From an uncultured SAR116 cluster alpha proteobacterium (lineage in GTDB: Bacteria > Pseudomonadota > Alphaproteobacteria > Puniceispirillales > Marisalimonadaceae): DNA of 64,000 nucleotides. The stretch lies in contig CACMZO010000002.1 of assembly GCA_902618195.1 (NCBI GenBank), positions 1-64,000 of the forward strand. The letters run 5' to 3'. The notes beneath the pieces were generated by a model. That model searched no databases and was not told where the DNA came from. It saw only the letters and a list, made by a program, of their open reading frames with translations. Below are positions 17,779 through 26,625 of the stretch, one piece after another. How positions within the stretch are numbered: position 1 is the first letter of the stretch; each line of letters begins with the position of its first letter. A program made the position numbers and the translations under genes.

Positions 17779-19731
17779 CTAGTTATTTTTATAACCTTTT
17801 TTGATCTCTAAATTTAATTTAATTTTTTGAGATTCTACATCTAATTTAATTTTATTATATATACCATTTATATCTAAGTTAGCTTCTATCAATTGTTCAT
17901 TTTGAGAGGCATGTTCTTGAAATAAATCTGGTAAATTTAAAGTTCTGATTGTTTTAGAATTTGTATTTAATAAATTACTTGAAGTAATAATATTTAAGCA
18001 ATGAGAGGAAAATCCACCTCGTGATCCCTCTTCAACTATAAATAAAATTTTATGATTTTTATAAAGATTTAATAAAAGATCTTCATCAATTGGCTTTGCA
18101 AATCTGGCATCCGCTACAGTTATATCATATCCTTCAGATTCAAGTTTTTTTGAAACTTCTAATGCTGTTTCTAATAAAGTTCCAATAGATAAAATAGCTA
18201 TATCTGTTCCTTCTTTTATTATTCTTCCTTTTCCAATTGGAAGTTTTAAGAGCTTTTTTGAAATTTCCATTCCTGTAGCTTCGCCTCTTGGATATCTACA
18301 AAATATTGGTCCAGAATTATATAAAGATGATGTATAAACCATGTCTTTTAATTCGTTTTCATCGCTTGGAGCCATAACAACAACATTTGGCAAACATAGT
18401 AAATAAGCTAGGTCAAAAGCCCCAGCATGAGTAGATCCATCTGCACCAACTAAGCCTGCTCTATCTAACATAAATTTTACAGGTAATTTTTGTATTACTA
18501 CATCATGAATAACTTGATCATAAGCTCTTTGAAGAAAAGTAGAGTAAATTGCAACAAAAGGTTGTATGCCTTGGGAAGCAAGTCCAGCTGCAAATGTAAC
18601 AGCATGTTGCTCAGCTATACCAACATCAAAAAATCTATTTTCAAATTTTTCTTTAAATTTATTAAGACCTGTGCCTGATGGCATGGCAGCTGTAATTGCT
18701 GTTATTTTTTCATTGTTTTCTGCGATATTACATAGTGTATCTGCAAAAACTTCAGTATAAGTTGGTACATTTGAAGATGATTTAATAGAATTTCCAGTTA
18801 CAACATTAAATTTTGAAACAGCATGATATTTTTCATCCGAAACTTTTGAAAAAGGATGACCTTTCCCTTTTTCAGTGACAACGTGAAGTAGAATAGGTCC
18901 ATGTCTAGATCCATCATTTAAATTTTTTAAAACTTTAACTAAAGTCTCAACATCATGACCATCTATAGGGCCTAAATAAAACATCCCCATTTGGCTAAAG
19001 AATGTATTGTCCTGTGTTAAAATATTTCTAGCTATATCCTCAGCTTTTTTTGCTGTTTGACTAATCTGCTGAGGAAAAATTTCGACCATTTTTTTTGCGA
19101 TTTCTCTAACAGAATTAAAGGGTTCACTAGACACTATTTTAGACAAATAATTACTTAAAGCACCAACTGCAGGAGCTATTGACATCCTATTATCATTTAA
19201 AATGATAATCATATCGCTATCTAATATACCTGCATTATTCATACCTTCATATGCCAATCCAGCACTCATAGCTCCATCACCAATTACAGCAATAACTTTA
19301 TTTTTTTCTTTTTTAATATCTCTAGCTACAGCCATTCCTAATCCAGCAGAAATAGATGTTGAGGAGTGCCCAGCACCAAAATGATCATGTATTGATTCAC
19401 TTCTTTTAAGAAAACCAGAGATACCATCTTTTTGTCTTAAAGTATGAAGATCTTTTCTTCTACCAGTTAAAATTTTATGTGGATAAGCTTGATGTCCTAC
19501 ATCCCAAATCAATTTATCTTTTGGAGAATTAAATACAAAATGAAGCGCTACAGTTAACTCAACCACACCCAAACCAGCTCCTAAATGGCCACCAGTTTTT
19601 GATACAATCTCTATTAATTCCTCTCTCAACTCTGTAGATAAAATTTTTAAATCCTCAATATTAAGACTTTTTAAATCTTCAGGAGAGTTTATTCTTTCTA
19701 AGAATAATTTTTTCTTTTTTTTGTCTAACAT
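17779..19731 (-). CDS. dxs: 1-deoxy-D-xylulose-5-phosphate synthase
   Basis: Thiamine-diphosphate enzyme that starts the MEP isoprenoid pathway from pyruvate and glyceraldehyde 3-phosphate. The 650-residue protein shows KTGGHLGAGLGVVELTVALH with the conserved His, the TPP motif VIGDGAMSAGLAYEGMNNAG to NDNRMSIAP, and the central pyrimidine domain with DRAGLVGADGSTHAGAFDLA. It starts 4 bp after ispA, and its product feeds the same pathway. ispH, the last MEP enzyme, is at 58 kb in this window. Confidence 0.97.
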   Translation of the reverse strand: MLDKKKKKLFLERINSPEDLKSLNIEDLKILSTELREELIEIVSKTGGHLGAGLGVVELTVALHFVFNSPKDKLIWDVGHQAYPHKILTGRRKDLHTLRQKDGISGFLKRSESIHDHFGAGHSSTSISAGLGMAVARDIKKEKNKVIAVIGDGAMSAGLAYEGMNNAGILDSDMIIILNDNRMSIAPAVGALSNYLSKIVSSEPFNSVREIAKKMVEIFPQQISQTAKKAEDIARNILTQDNTFFSQMGMFYLGPIDGHDVETLVKVLKNLNDGSRHGPILLHVVTEKGKGHPFSKVSDEKYHAVSKFNVVTGNSIKSSSNVPTYTEVFADTLCNIAENNEKITAITAAMPSGTGLNKFKEKFENRFFDVGIAEQHAVTFAAGLASQGIQPFVAIYSTFLQRAYDQVIHDVVIQKLPVKFMLDRAGLVGADGSTHAGAFDLAYLLCLPNVVVMAPSDENELKDMVYTSSLYNSGPIFCRYPRGEATGMEISKKLLKLPIGKGRIIKEGTDIAILSIGTLLETALEVSKKLESEGYDITVADARFAKPIDEDLLLNLYKNHKILFIVEEGSRGGFSSHCLNIITSSNLLNTNSKTIRTLNLPDLFQEHASQNEQLIEANLDINGIYNKIKLDVESQKIKLNLEIKKGYKNN

Positions 19732-19735
19732 TATT

Positions 19736-20662
19736 TTAATGGCTTCTTTTAACTATGTAATCTGCTAGTAATACAAGATTTTTTGCGTGATTACCAAAAA
19801 TATTTAAAGATTCTATTGATTTTTCTAGACTATCATTCATTTTTTGTATCGATTTTTCTTCACCATAGTAATTTACAAAGTTTGGCGTTTCGTTAGATTG
19901 ATCTTGATGAATAGGCTTACCAAGCTCTTTTGAATTACTATTGAGATCTAGTAAATCATCTTTAATTTGAAAAGCCAATCCCAAGTTTCTGGAGAAATTT
20001 TGTAGTTTTATTATTTGATCATCTTTTGCATTACAGATTATTGAACTTAGGGTCGCACAGCATTCTAAAAGAGATCCTGTTTTCTTTTGTTGAATCCAAA
20101 GTATATTATTCTCACTTAAATCATTGTGTGTAAAATCTATATCTGCTTGTTGTCCTCCAACCATACCACAAAAACCAATAGATTTTGATAACTCAAAAAC
20201 TAATTGTGACATTTTATCTCTATTTTTAAAGTTTCTTGGATTTGAAATTAATTCAAAACCCCAACTTTGAAGTGCATCTCCGGCTAATATTGCAGTAGCC
20301 TCATCAAACTTTTTATGTGTTGATTTTTTCCCTCGTCTATAATCAGAATTATCCATGGCTGGCAAATCATCATGAATTAATGAATATGTGTGTATGGCTT
20401 CTATAGCTGAGGCTATAACAATTAGTTCATCCTTTTTTTTTTTATTAAAAGTTAAATTATTAATGTTTGAAACAACTTTACCAACTTCAATTACAAGAAA
20501 ACTTCTAATTTTTTTTCCACTTCCTAATACAGAATACTTTATAGCTTGTATAAGTTTCTTGTTTAAACCTTCATTTCTAGGTAAATTTTTTTTTATAAAA
20601 GAATCTACTTCTTCACTATTTTTTAACAATGTATTTTGGAAGTTTTTAATTTTTAAGTTCAC
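19736..20662 (-). CDS. ispA: Geranyl/farnesyl diphosphate synthase
   Basis: Short-chain trans-prenyltransferase condensing IPP with DMAPP or GPP. The 308-residue protein has the first aspartate-rich motif in [17 protein letters not shown] and the second in [10 protein letters not shown], plus VGGQQADI. It starts with GTG at 20662, overlapping the xseB stop by 4 bp (GTGA), a sign of translational coupling. Gene order xseB-ispA-dxs is conserved in many Proteobacteria. Confidence 0.95.
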   Translation of the reverse strand: MNLKIKNFQNTLLKNSEEVDSFIKKNLPRNEGLNKKLIQAIKYSVLGSGKKIRSFLVIEVGKVVSNINNLTFNKKKKDELIVIASAIEAIHTYSLIHDDLPAMDNSDYRRGKKSTHKKFDEATAILAGDALQSWGFELISNPRNFKNRDKMSQLVFELSKSIGFCGMVGGQQADIDFTHNDLSENNILWIQQKKTGSLLECCATLSSIICNAKDDQIIKLQNFSRNLGLAFQIKDDLLDLNSNSKELGKPIHQDQSNETPNFVNYYGEEKSIQKMNDSLEKSIESLNIFGNHAKNLVLLADYIVKRSH

Positions 20663-20886
20663 TCATCTAAACTTTGTTTAAGATTGTTCTTTTTATTTTC
20701 TTTTTCTTCTATCTCTTCAACTTTAAGTTTGGCTTCATTTAATCTTTTTTCACATTGATCTTTTAAAATTGATCCTTTCTCATAAGCTTTGATGGCATCA
20801 TCAAGAGAAATATCTCCTTTTTCAAGATTAACTACAATTTCTTCTAGCTCCTTTAAAGCCTCTTCAAATGATAATTCTTTATTCAT
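20659..20886 (-). CDS. xseB: Exodeoxyribonuclease VII small subunit
   Basis: Small subunit of the single-strand-specific nuclease ExoVII; the large subunit XseA is not in the window. The core [20 protein letters not shown] is typical, followed by [25 protein letters not shown]. The ORF track starts at 20931 (90 aa) inside the upstream gene. The ATG at 20886 (75 aa, [11 protein letters not shown]) is preferred because it matches the family length and has an AAGG ribosome site 7 bp upstream. The stop overlaps the ispA start. Confidence 0.9.
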   Translation of the reverse strand: MNKELSFEEALKELEEIVVNLEKGDISLDDAIKAYEKGSILKDQCEKRLNEAKLKVEEIEEKENKKNNLKQSLDE

Positions 20887-20914
20887 TTTGTACCTTAAAT
20901 TACGATAAATAATT

Positions 20915-21829
20915 TTATCTAGAGGTGTCAATTATTATATGATTTAAACTTTCTTGAATTTGTTTAAACATGCAATCTTCAAACCCTGAATGAGACCCCT
21001 CTTCTACAAGTCTTAAATTTGATGCCAACCAATTTTTTGATAATTTATAAGCATTGATAGGCGGACAAATTATATCATGCCTTCCTTGTATAATGTCACA
21101 TGGAATTTTACTAACTTTATTTATATTTTTTAAAATAAAACCATCCTTTATAAAACAATTATTTATAAAGTAATGTGCTTCAATTCTTGCGATTGCTAAT
21201 GATTGTTCTCCAGACATATTTCTTTCAACATATTTTAATGTAGAACATGAACTTTCATAGGAATTCCATTTTGATGCTAAATCATGAACAATTTTTAAAT
21301 TAGATTGATTAAGATTTTTGTAATACCATTTCAAAATATCATTCTGTTCTTTTAAAGATATTTTTCTAGTAAAGTTATTATGTGCTTCAGGAAAAAAACT
21401 TTTCATTCCATATAAAAACCAATCAATCTCCTTCTTTGTTCCTAAAAATATACCTCGTAATATAAAACCTAAACAACAATTTGGGTTTTCTATCCCATAT
21501 AAGATAGCTAGTGTACTTCCCCAGGACCCTCCAAAAATAAACCATTTATCAATTTCTAAATATTTTCTTAATTTTTCAATATCTTTAATTAATTCGTTAG
21601 TATTGTTGTCTCTTAATTCAGCTAAAGGTAAACTTTTACCAGCACCTCTTTGATCAAAAAAAATAACTCTATGAGTTTTTATACTAAATAACTTTCTATG
21701 AAAAGATGAAAAACCAGCGCCTGGGCCTCCATGTAAAAACAAAATAGGAATGCCATTTGGATTACCGAATTCTTCATAATATATTTTATGAATATTACTG
21801 ACTTTTAAGTGACCTTTGTTAAAAGTCAA
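20915..21829 (-). CDS. pip: Proline iminopeptidase (S33 alpha/beta hydrolase)
   Basis: Cytoplasmic peptidase that releases N-terminal proline. The 304-residue protein has the oxyanion segment [20 protein letters not shown], the nucleophile motif [11 protein letters not shown], the catalytic Asp region [10 protein letters not shown] and the His in [19 protein letters not shown] is also characteristic of this family. It sits between carD (22-bp gap) and xseB on the same strand. It is slightly shorter than the usual 310-320 residues. Confidence 0.9.
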   Translation of the reverse strand: MTFNKGHLKVSNIHKIYYEEFGNPNGIPILFLHGGPGAGFSSFHRKLFSIKTHRVIFFDQRGAGKSLPLAELRDNNTNELIKDIEKLRKYLEIDKWFIFGGSWGSTLAILYGIENPNCCLGFILRGIFLGTKKEIDWFLYGMKSFFPEAHNNFTRKISLKEQNDILKWYYKNLNQSNLKIVHDLASKWNSYESSCSTLKYVERNMSGEQSLAIARIEAHYFINNCFIKDGFILKNINKVSKIPCDIIQGRHDIICPPINAYKLSKNWLASNLRLVEEGSHSGFEDCMFKQIQESLNHIIIDTSR

Positions 21830-21851
21830 AACGAGACCTTACTTAATTCAC

Positions 21852-22370
21852 TTAAGCAGCTTCTTCAGCGCTATCATCTATAATTTTTTCTAATTTTGTT
21901 GCAGCGTCAGATTTATCAACATTTTGAACTGCTGCGAACTCACCTGCGAGTCTTTCTAATGCAGCTTGATACATTTGTCTTTCAGAATAGGATTGTTCGC
22001 CTTGATCTTCTTTTTTATACAAATCTCTTACAACTTCAGCAAGCGAAACTAAACTTCCAGAATTAATTTTAGTTTCATATTCTTGAGCTCTTCTTGACCA
22101 CATTAGCTTTTTTACTTTTGCTTTTCCTTGGAGTGTCGTAATAGCTTCGTCCATTTGAGCCTTGCTAGAAAGTGTTCTTAAACCAGAAACTTTGGCTTTA
22201 TCTAATGGAACCCTAAGTGTCATCCTATCTTGCTCAAATCTAATAGCTAATAACTCAAGCTTTGTATTTTCTATTTCTCTTGTTTCAGTTCCAATGATCT
22301 TGCCAACACCATGACTAGGATAAACAACAAAATCCCCAGGAATAAATATATTATCATTAAATTTGGACAC
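21852..22370 (-). CDS. carD: CarD-family RNA polymerase-binding transcription regulator
   Basis: CarD proteins bind the RNA polymerase beta subunit and stabilise open complexes, affecting rRNA and many housekeeping promoters. The N-terminal RNAP-interaction domain is visible as FIPGDFVVYPSHGVGKIIG, and the helical DNA-binding C-terminal part includes MWSRRAQEYETKI and EVVRDLYKKE. The 172-residue length fits alphaproteobacterial CarD. A 94-bp gap separates it from fdxA upstream, which may contain its own promoter. The ferredoxin-CarD order is common in Alphaproteobacteria. Confidence 0.94.
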   Translation of the reverse strand: MSKFNDNIFIPGDFVVYPSHGVGKIIGTETREIENTKLELLAIRFEQDRMTLRVPLDKAKVSGLRTLSSKAQMDEAITTLQGKAKVKKLMWSRRAQEYETKINSGSLVSLAEVVRDLYKKEDQGEQSYSERQMYQAALERLAGEFAAVQNVDKSDAATKLEKIIDDSAEEAA

Positions 22371-22464
22371 TTAAAACACCTATGAAATTAAAATTAGTAT
22401 ATAATTTTGATTAAAAAATAAGCTTATATCACAAAACAAGAGAGAAGTCTATTGAAATTATATA

Positions 22465-22785
22465 TTATTCTTTAAAGAATTTTTTAAATTTATCTTTAAT
22501 GTCTACAAAATCATCAGCATCGGGTGGGGCATCTTTTTTTTCTGTAATATTTGGCCATTTTTCAGACATGTCTCTATTAAGAACCAGCCATTTTTCAGCT
22601 CCATCTTCTGTATCAGACTGTATAGCGTCTACAGGGCACTCAGGTTCACATACACCACAATCAATACATTCATCTGGATGTATAACTAGCATGTTTTCAC
22701 CCTCGTAAAAACAATCCACTGGGCAAACTTCTACACAATCAGTAAATTTACACTTGATACAATTTTCATTAACTATATATGTCAT
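22465..22785 (-). CDS. fdxA: 7Fe-type ferredoxin (FdxA)
   Basis: Small electron carrier with one [3Fe-4S] and one [4Fe-4S] cluster. The 106-residue protein begins [27 protein letters not shown], followed by [16 protein letters not shown]. The spacing of the first set (C-x7-C-x3-CP around an altered cluster motif) is typical of Azotobacter-type FdI/FdxA. The C-terminal tail ends [20 protein letters not shown]. It lies downstream of the S4-domain gene and upstream of carD. Confidence 0.94.
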   Translation of the reverse strand: MTYIVNENCIKCKFTDCVEVCPVDCFYEGENMLVIHPDECIDCGVCEPECPVDAIQSDTEDGAEKWLVLNRDMSEKWPNITEKKDAPPDADDFVDIKDKFKKFFKE

Positions 22786-22809
22786 GCGATGGTATATATA
22801 ACACTTTTT

Positions 22810-23202
22810 TTAAAAGTTTCTACCCATAAATTTTTCTAATTTTCTTCTACTAGATTTAGTAGGTCTTCTTCCATAACTTATCTTTTTAGTAAATTTATTT
22901 TCATTATTGTTTCTTATAAAAATCGGGGTTATATCTTTATAATGAATGATAGCTTCTTTGAATGGACCTCTTCGAAGTGGAATTTTTAAAATCTTTATTT
23001 GTTTAATTAATTTTTCATTTTTAATGTTAATGATATCCCCAGTTTCAATAATTTTATTTTTCTTTTTAATTAAAAAATTATTTACTTTGCATGAACCTTT
23101 TTCAATTGCTTTTGTTGCAATTCCTCTAGTTTTAAAAATCCTTAAATAGTAAAGTAGTTGATCAAGCCTAATATTTAAATCTAATGGATCTTTAGATGTC
23201 AT
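22810..23202 (-). CDS. S4-domain RNA-binding protein (Hsp15/HslR-like)
   Basis: A 130-residue basic protein with an N-terminal S4 domain: LDLNIRLDQLLYYLRIFKTR, then AIEKGSCKVNNFLIKKKNKII. Hsp15 binds stalled 50S subunits carrying peptidyl-tRNA. The C-terminal tail is rich in Lys and Arg (SYGRRPTKSSRRKLEKFM). Its start overlaps the helicase stop by 4 bp (ATGA), so the two are probably translationally coupled, an arrangement common in Alphaproteobacteria. Confidence 0.88.
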   Translation of the reverse strand: MTSKDPLDLNIRLDQLLYYLRIFKTRGIATKAIEKGSCKVNNFLIKKKNKIIETGDIINIKNEKLIKQIKILKIPLRRGPFKEAIIHYKDITPIFIRNNNENKFTKKISYGRRPTKSSRRKLEKFMGRNF

Positions 23203-25757
23203 GATTTTAATGATTTTAAAATATAAAAAGGTGAATCTTTATTTAAATCAACTTTACCAACTTTATTTTTTTTTATTTTAGATTTCCTGGTATTTTTGAG
23301 CTTATTATTGTTCGTTTTTTTAAAATAATATTCGTCATCACTTTCAGAAGCATCTTTTTTTAAAAACTGATACTTTAAAGTTTCTGTAATAAAATTTTTT
23401 AAATTATCCTTAGTCGAGCCTGCAATAGATAGCATTTCCTCTGTGATTTTGAACTTTGTTTTTTTTGCTTCATTTCTAACCAATGCTGATAATCTCTCAT
23501 AAATATCTATCCTCAAACAAATATCACCACAAGGTATATATCCAATAAAAAAATAAAAGTCTGCTTTAATTTTTTTATTAAACTTACAATTTACACGACC
23601 TTCATCAGGTAAGTAATTAACATAAAATTCATTATTATATAATGACCATAGAATTGCTTTTAATTTTATTGTTTTTGGTTTTAAAACTATAGGCAAATAT
23701 ATAAGATTCACTCCTAAACGAATTCCTAATTTTGCAATTGCTAATCGGTCATTTTCACTAATTTTTTGAATTTGAAATGGAATATTTTTAACTAATGTAT
23801 GTCCTAAACCTTCAAAAACATGGAAGTTAACTGCTTTAACTTTTGAGGATAACTCAATAACTTTATTATCATGATCACTATAAATTTTATCTAAGTTCTT
23901 TAATTTAAGACAACTGGCTAAAGTTTTATTTATTAATTCTGAAATTGATTCTTCACATTTTTTTTGAATTTTAGTTTTTTGATCTAAAGAGAGCATATCA
24001 AAATTTTTTAAAATTATTTTAGGAGTATAAATATTATCTCCTTTAGCCAATCTTCCAATTGAACTTTCCATCCATAAAATATTACCATTATTATCTATTT
24101 TAAGAGCTTCTTCAGAAGAGTTTATAAATTCATTAACTTTTTTATCTAACTCTTTTGGCAAAGCTTTTCTTGCAGCTGTCAAAATCCTTGAAGAATAGTT
24201 ATCACTTGAAATTTCAGGGATGAAATCAAAATTTCTTAAATAACCAACTTCTTGCCCTTCAACTAACACTTTGCCATCAAATTTTATGACAGCTTCTAAA
24301 TTTATTTTCTCATTCATTTTTTTTGATAATATAGCTATTTTTTTATCAACAAACCGTTTTGTCAACCTTTCATGTAATTCATCTGAAAGTTTATTCTCAA
24401 TTTTTTTTGTCTCATGTTGCCATAAATTGGCATCTTTTATCCAATTTGTTTTATTAGTTATATATGTCCAAGTTCTAATATTTGAAATTCGATTAATCAG
24501 TGTATCTATTTCACCATCTAATCTTGAAAGAGACGATATTTGAGAATTAAGCCAGTCATCTTCAATTTTTCCATCTTTTAATATAGTATAAAGTTGTTCT
24601 AACAATTTAATGTGTCTATCTGAAAAAATATTTCCAAAATCAGGAATTTGACAAATATCCCATAATAATTCATTCAAAAATTTATTATTTTTATTTTTAT
24701 TTACATACTCTAATCTAGACAATTCTCCCAAACACAAAAAATCAAGCGCATTTCCTTTTTTTCTTAAAATATTCTTGCTTGGTTGTTCTTCAAGAGAGAT
24801 AAACAAATTTTTAATTGAAGAAAAGTCAAGATTAGAACTTCTCCACCAGATATGTGATAAAGAGTTGAACTCATGATTTTCAACCATTTGCACCACATCT
24901 TTATCAAACTTAAGTTCATCGCTAATAACGCCAAATGTACCATTTTTTGTTGATCTTCCTGCTCTCCCTGCGATTTGTGAAATTTCTGTTGCAAATAGTT
25001 TTCTAGAACTATTTCCATCAAATTTCATATCTGATGCAAATGCAACATGATCAATATCTAAATTTAATCCCATACCGATGGCATCAGTAGCAACTAAATA
25101 ATTCACATCGCCACTTTGATACATTTCAACTTGATGATTTCTAGTTCTAGGCGATAATGCTCCCATAACAACTGCTGCACCACCTTTTTGAGTTCTAACC
25201 AGTTCAGCAATCCTGTAAATTTCTGGTATCGAAAAAGTTACAATTGCTGACCTTTCTTTTAATCTAGTGATTTTTTTTACACCTGCATAACTAAGTGTTG
25301 AAAGTCTTGGCCTGGTTTCAATTTTACAATCTGGTAATAATTTTTGGATTATTTTTTTTATAATTTCTGAGCCTAGAAATAGTGTTTCTTCTTCACCCCT
25401 TGCATTTAATAATCTATCCGTAAATACGTATCCTCTCTCTAAATCTGAAGCAAGTTGAATTTCATCAACACTTAAAAAAGCAACTTTTTTTTCAACTGGC
25501 ATCGCTTCAACTGTACAACAAAAATACTTTGCGTTTTTTGGAATAATTTTTTCTTCACCAGTAATCAGAGCAACCTTGTTTAATCCAACAACATTTACTG
25601 CCTTATCATAATTTTCTCGAGCTAAAAGTCTGAGTGGAAACCCTATCATTCCTGATGCATGTGAAAGCATTCGTTCCATGGCATAAAAAGTTTTACCAGT
25701 ATTTGTAGGTCCAAGGATAGCCTTTAAATTATTGTCTTTAAAATCAGAGTTGTTCAT
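23199..25757 (-). CDS. SUV3-like DExH-box RNA helicase
   Basis: Relative of the mitochondrial degradosome helicase SUV3, a conserved alphaproteobacterial protein probably acting in RNA turnover. The 852-residue sequence has Walker A LGPTNTGKTFYAMERML near the N-terminus, the motif II box FLSVDEIQLASD, and motifs V/VI as VATDAIGMGLNLDIDHV and QIAGRAGRSTKNG. A long helical middle region follows, and a Lys-rich tail (NNNKLKNTRKSKIKKNKVGK). It heads the minus-strand run to hslR-like, fdxA and carD. Confidence 0.92.
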   Translation of the reverse strand: MNNSDFKDNNLKAILGPTNTGKTFYAMERMLSHASGMIGFPLRLLARENYDKAVNVVGLNKVALITGEEKIIPKNAKYFCCTVEAMPVEKKVAFLSVDEIQLASDLERGYVFTDRLLNARGEEETLFLGSEIIKKIIQKLLPDCKIETRPRLSTLSYAGVKKITRLKERSAIVTFSIPEIYRIAELVRTQKGGAAVVMGALSPRTRNHQVEMYQSGDVNYLVATDAIGMGLNLDIDHVAFASDMKFDGNSSRKLFATEISQIAGRAGRSTKNGTFGVISDELKFDKDVVQMVENHEFNSLSHIWWRSSNLDFSSIKNLFISLEEQPSKNILRKKGNALDFLCLGELSRLEYVNKNKNNKFLNELLWDICQIPDFGNIFSDRHIKLLEQLYTILKDGKIEDDWLNSQISSLSRLDGEIDTLINRISNIRTWTYITNKTNWIKDANLWQHETKKIENKLSDELHERLTKRFVDKKIAILSKKMNEKINLEAVIKFDGKVLVEGQEVGYLRNFDFIPEISSDNYSSRILTAARKALPKELDKKVNEFINSSEEALKIDNNGNILWMESSIGRLAKGDNIYTPKIILKNFDMLSLDQKTKIQKKCEESISELINKTLASCLKLKNLDKIYSDHDNKVIELSSKVKAVNFHVFEGLGHTLVKNIPFQIQKISENDRLAIAKLGIRLGVNLIYLPIVLKPKTIKLKAILWSLYNNEFYVNYLPDEGRVNCKFNKKIKADFYFFIGYIPCGDICLRIDIYERLSALVRNEAKKTKFKITEEMLSIAGSTKDNLKNFITETLKYQFLKKDASESDDEYYFKKTNNNKLKNTRKSKIKKNKVGKVDLNKDSPFYILKSLKS

Positions 25758-25836
25758 TACATTAATTTTATGTTTTGTTGTATTAATTAATATTTATAAT
25801 AAAGTTAGAATATTATCAAATTGATGGAACAATAAT

Positions 25837-26610
25837 ATGAAAAATAGAAAAATAGTCATTACTGGTGCTAGTAAAGGTATTGGAAAAGCTATTGCAAAAA
25901 AATTTGCACTTGATGACTGTGAAATATACCTAATTTCTTCTAATGAAAAAACACTTCAATATACTTCTAAAGAAATTAACAAAGGTAACAACTCTAAAAT
26001 ACATTATTATGCTACTAATCTTAAAACTGAACAAGGGTGCAATAATGTACTTTCAGATATACAAAATAACTTTAAAGATTTAGATACTATTATTTTTTCA
26101 GCAGGTGATACAAAGAGTGGTGATTTCCTATCACAACCTATTGATGATTTTTTTGATGGATTTGATTTAAAGTTTTATAGTGTTGTTAGATTGCTAAAAG
26201 GTTTATGGACAAATTTAAAACAAAACAAAGGATGGGTTGTTGCAATAAACGGTCAAATGGCTAACACACCAAATCCTAATTTCACAGTTGGTGGAGCTGT
26301 TAATTCAGCCCTAGAAAATTTATGTAAGGCTCTTTCTAAAAGAGGGATTCAAGATAATGTCAATATAAATGTTATACATCCTGGAATGACTTCAACAGAA
26401 AGATTGATTTCGATTATTCAAGCTAATGCAAATCGAGAAAATATATCATTTGATCAAGCTAAAGAAAATGCTTTAAAAGCCTCTGGACTTGATAGATTTT
26501 CTACGCCGGAAGAAGTGGCAGAATTAACCTATTTTTTATGTAAAGAAAATGTCAGACATATCAATGGAACATCTATAACATTGGATGGTGGAATTAAACC
26601 TACAATATAA
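25837..26610 (+). CDS. SDR-fold protein lacking the usual Ser-Tyr-Lys catalytic residues
   Basis: A 257-residue short-chain dehydrogenase/reductase homologue. The nucleotide-binding motif ITGASKGIGKAIAKKFA (residues 8-24) is intact, and the end NGTSITLDGGI is typical of SDRs. The place where YxxxK is expected reads PNFTVGGAVNSALENL, with Phe149 for Tyr and Gly for Lys, and VVAINGQ replaces the catalytic Ser strand. It may be a divergent SDR with another mechanism, a binding protein or an inactive paralogue. It is 15 bp upstream of the TPP enzyme and probably cotranscribed with it. Confidence 0.85.
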   Translation: MKNRKIVITGASKGIGKAIAKKFALDDCEIYLISSNEKTLQYTSKEINKGNNSKIHYYATNLKTEQGCNNVLSDIQNNFKDLDTIIFSAGDTKSGDFLSQPIDDFFDGFDLKFYSVVRLLKGLWTNLKQNKGWVVAINGQMANTPNPNFTVGGAVNSALENLCKALSKRGIQDNVNINVIHPGMTSTERLISIIQANANRENISFDQAKENALKASGLDRFSTPEEVAELTYFLCKENVRHINGTSITLDGGIKPTI

Positions 26611-26625
26611 AAATATAGGAAAAAA

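Noticed and set aside
24764-25021. 85-aa minus-strand ORF in an alternate frame of the helicase
   Set aside because: Same-strand frame shadow; the helicase frame is intact through this region, so no frameshift.
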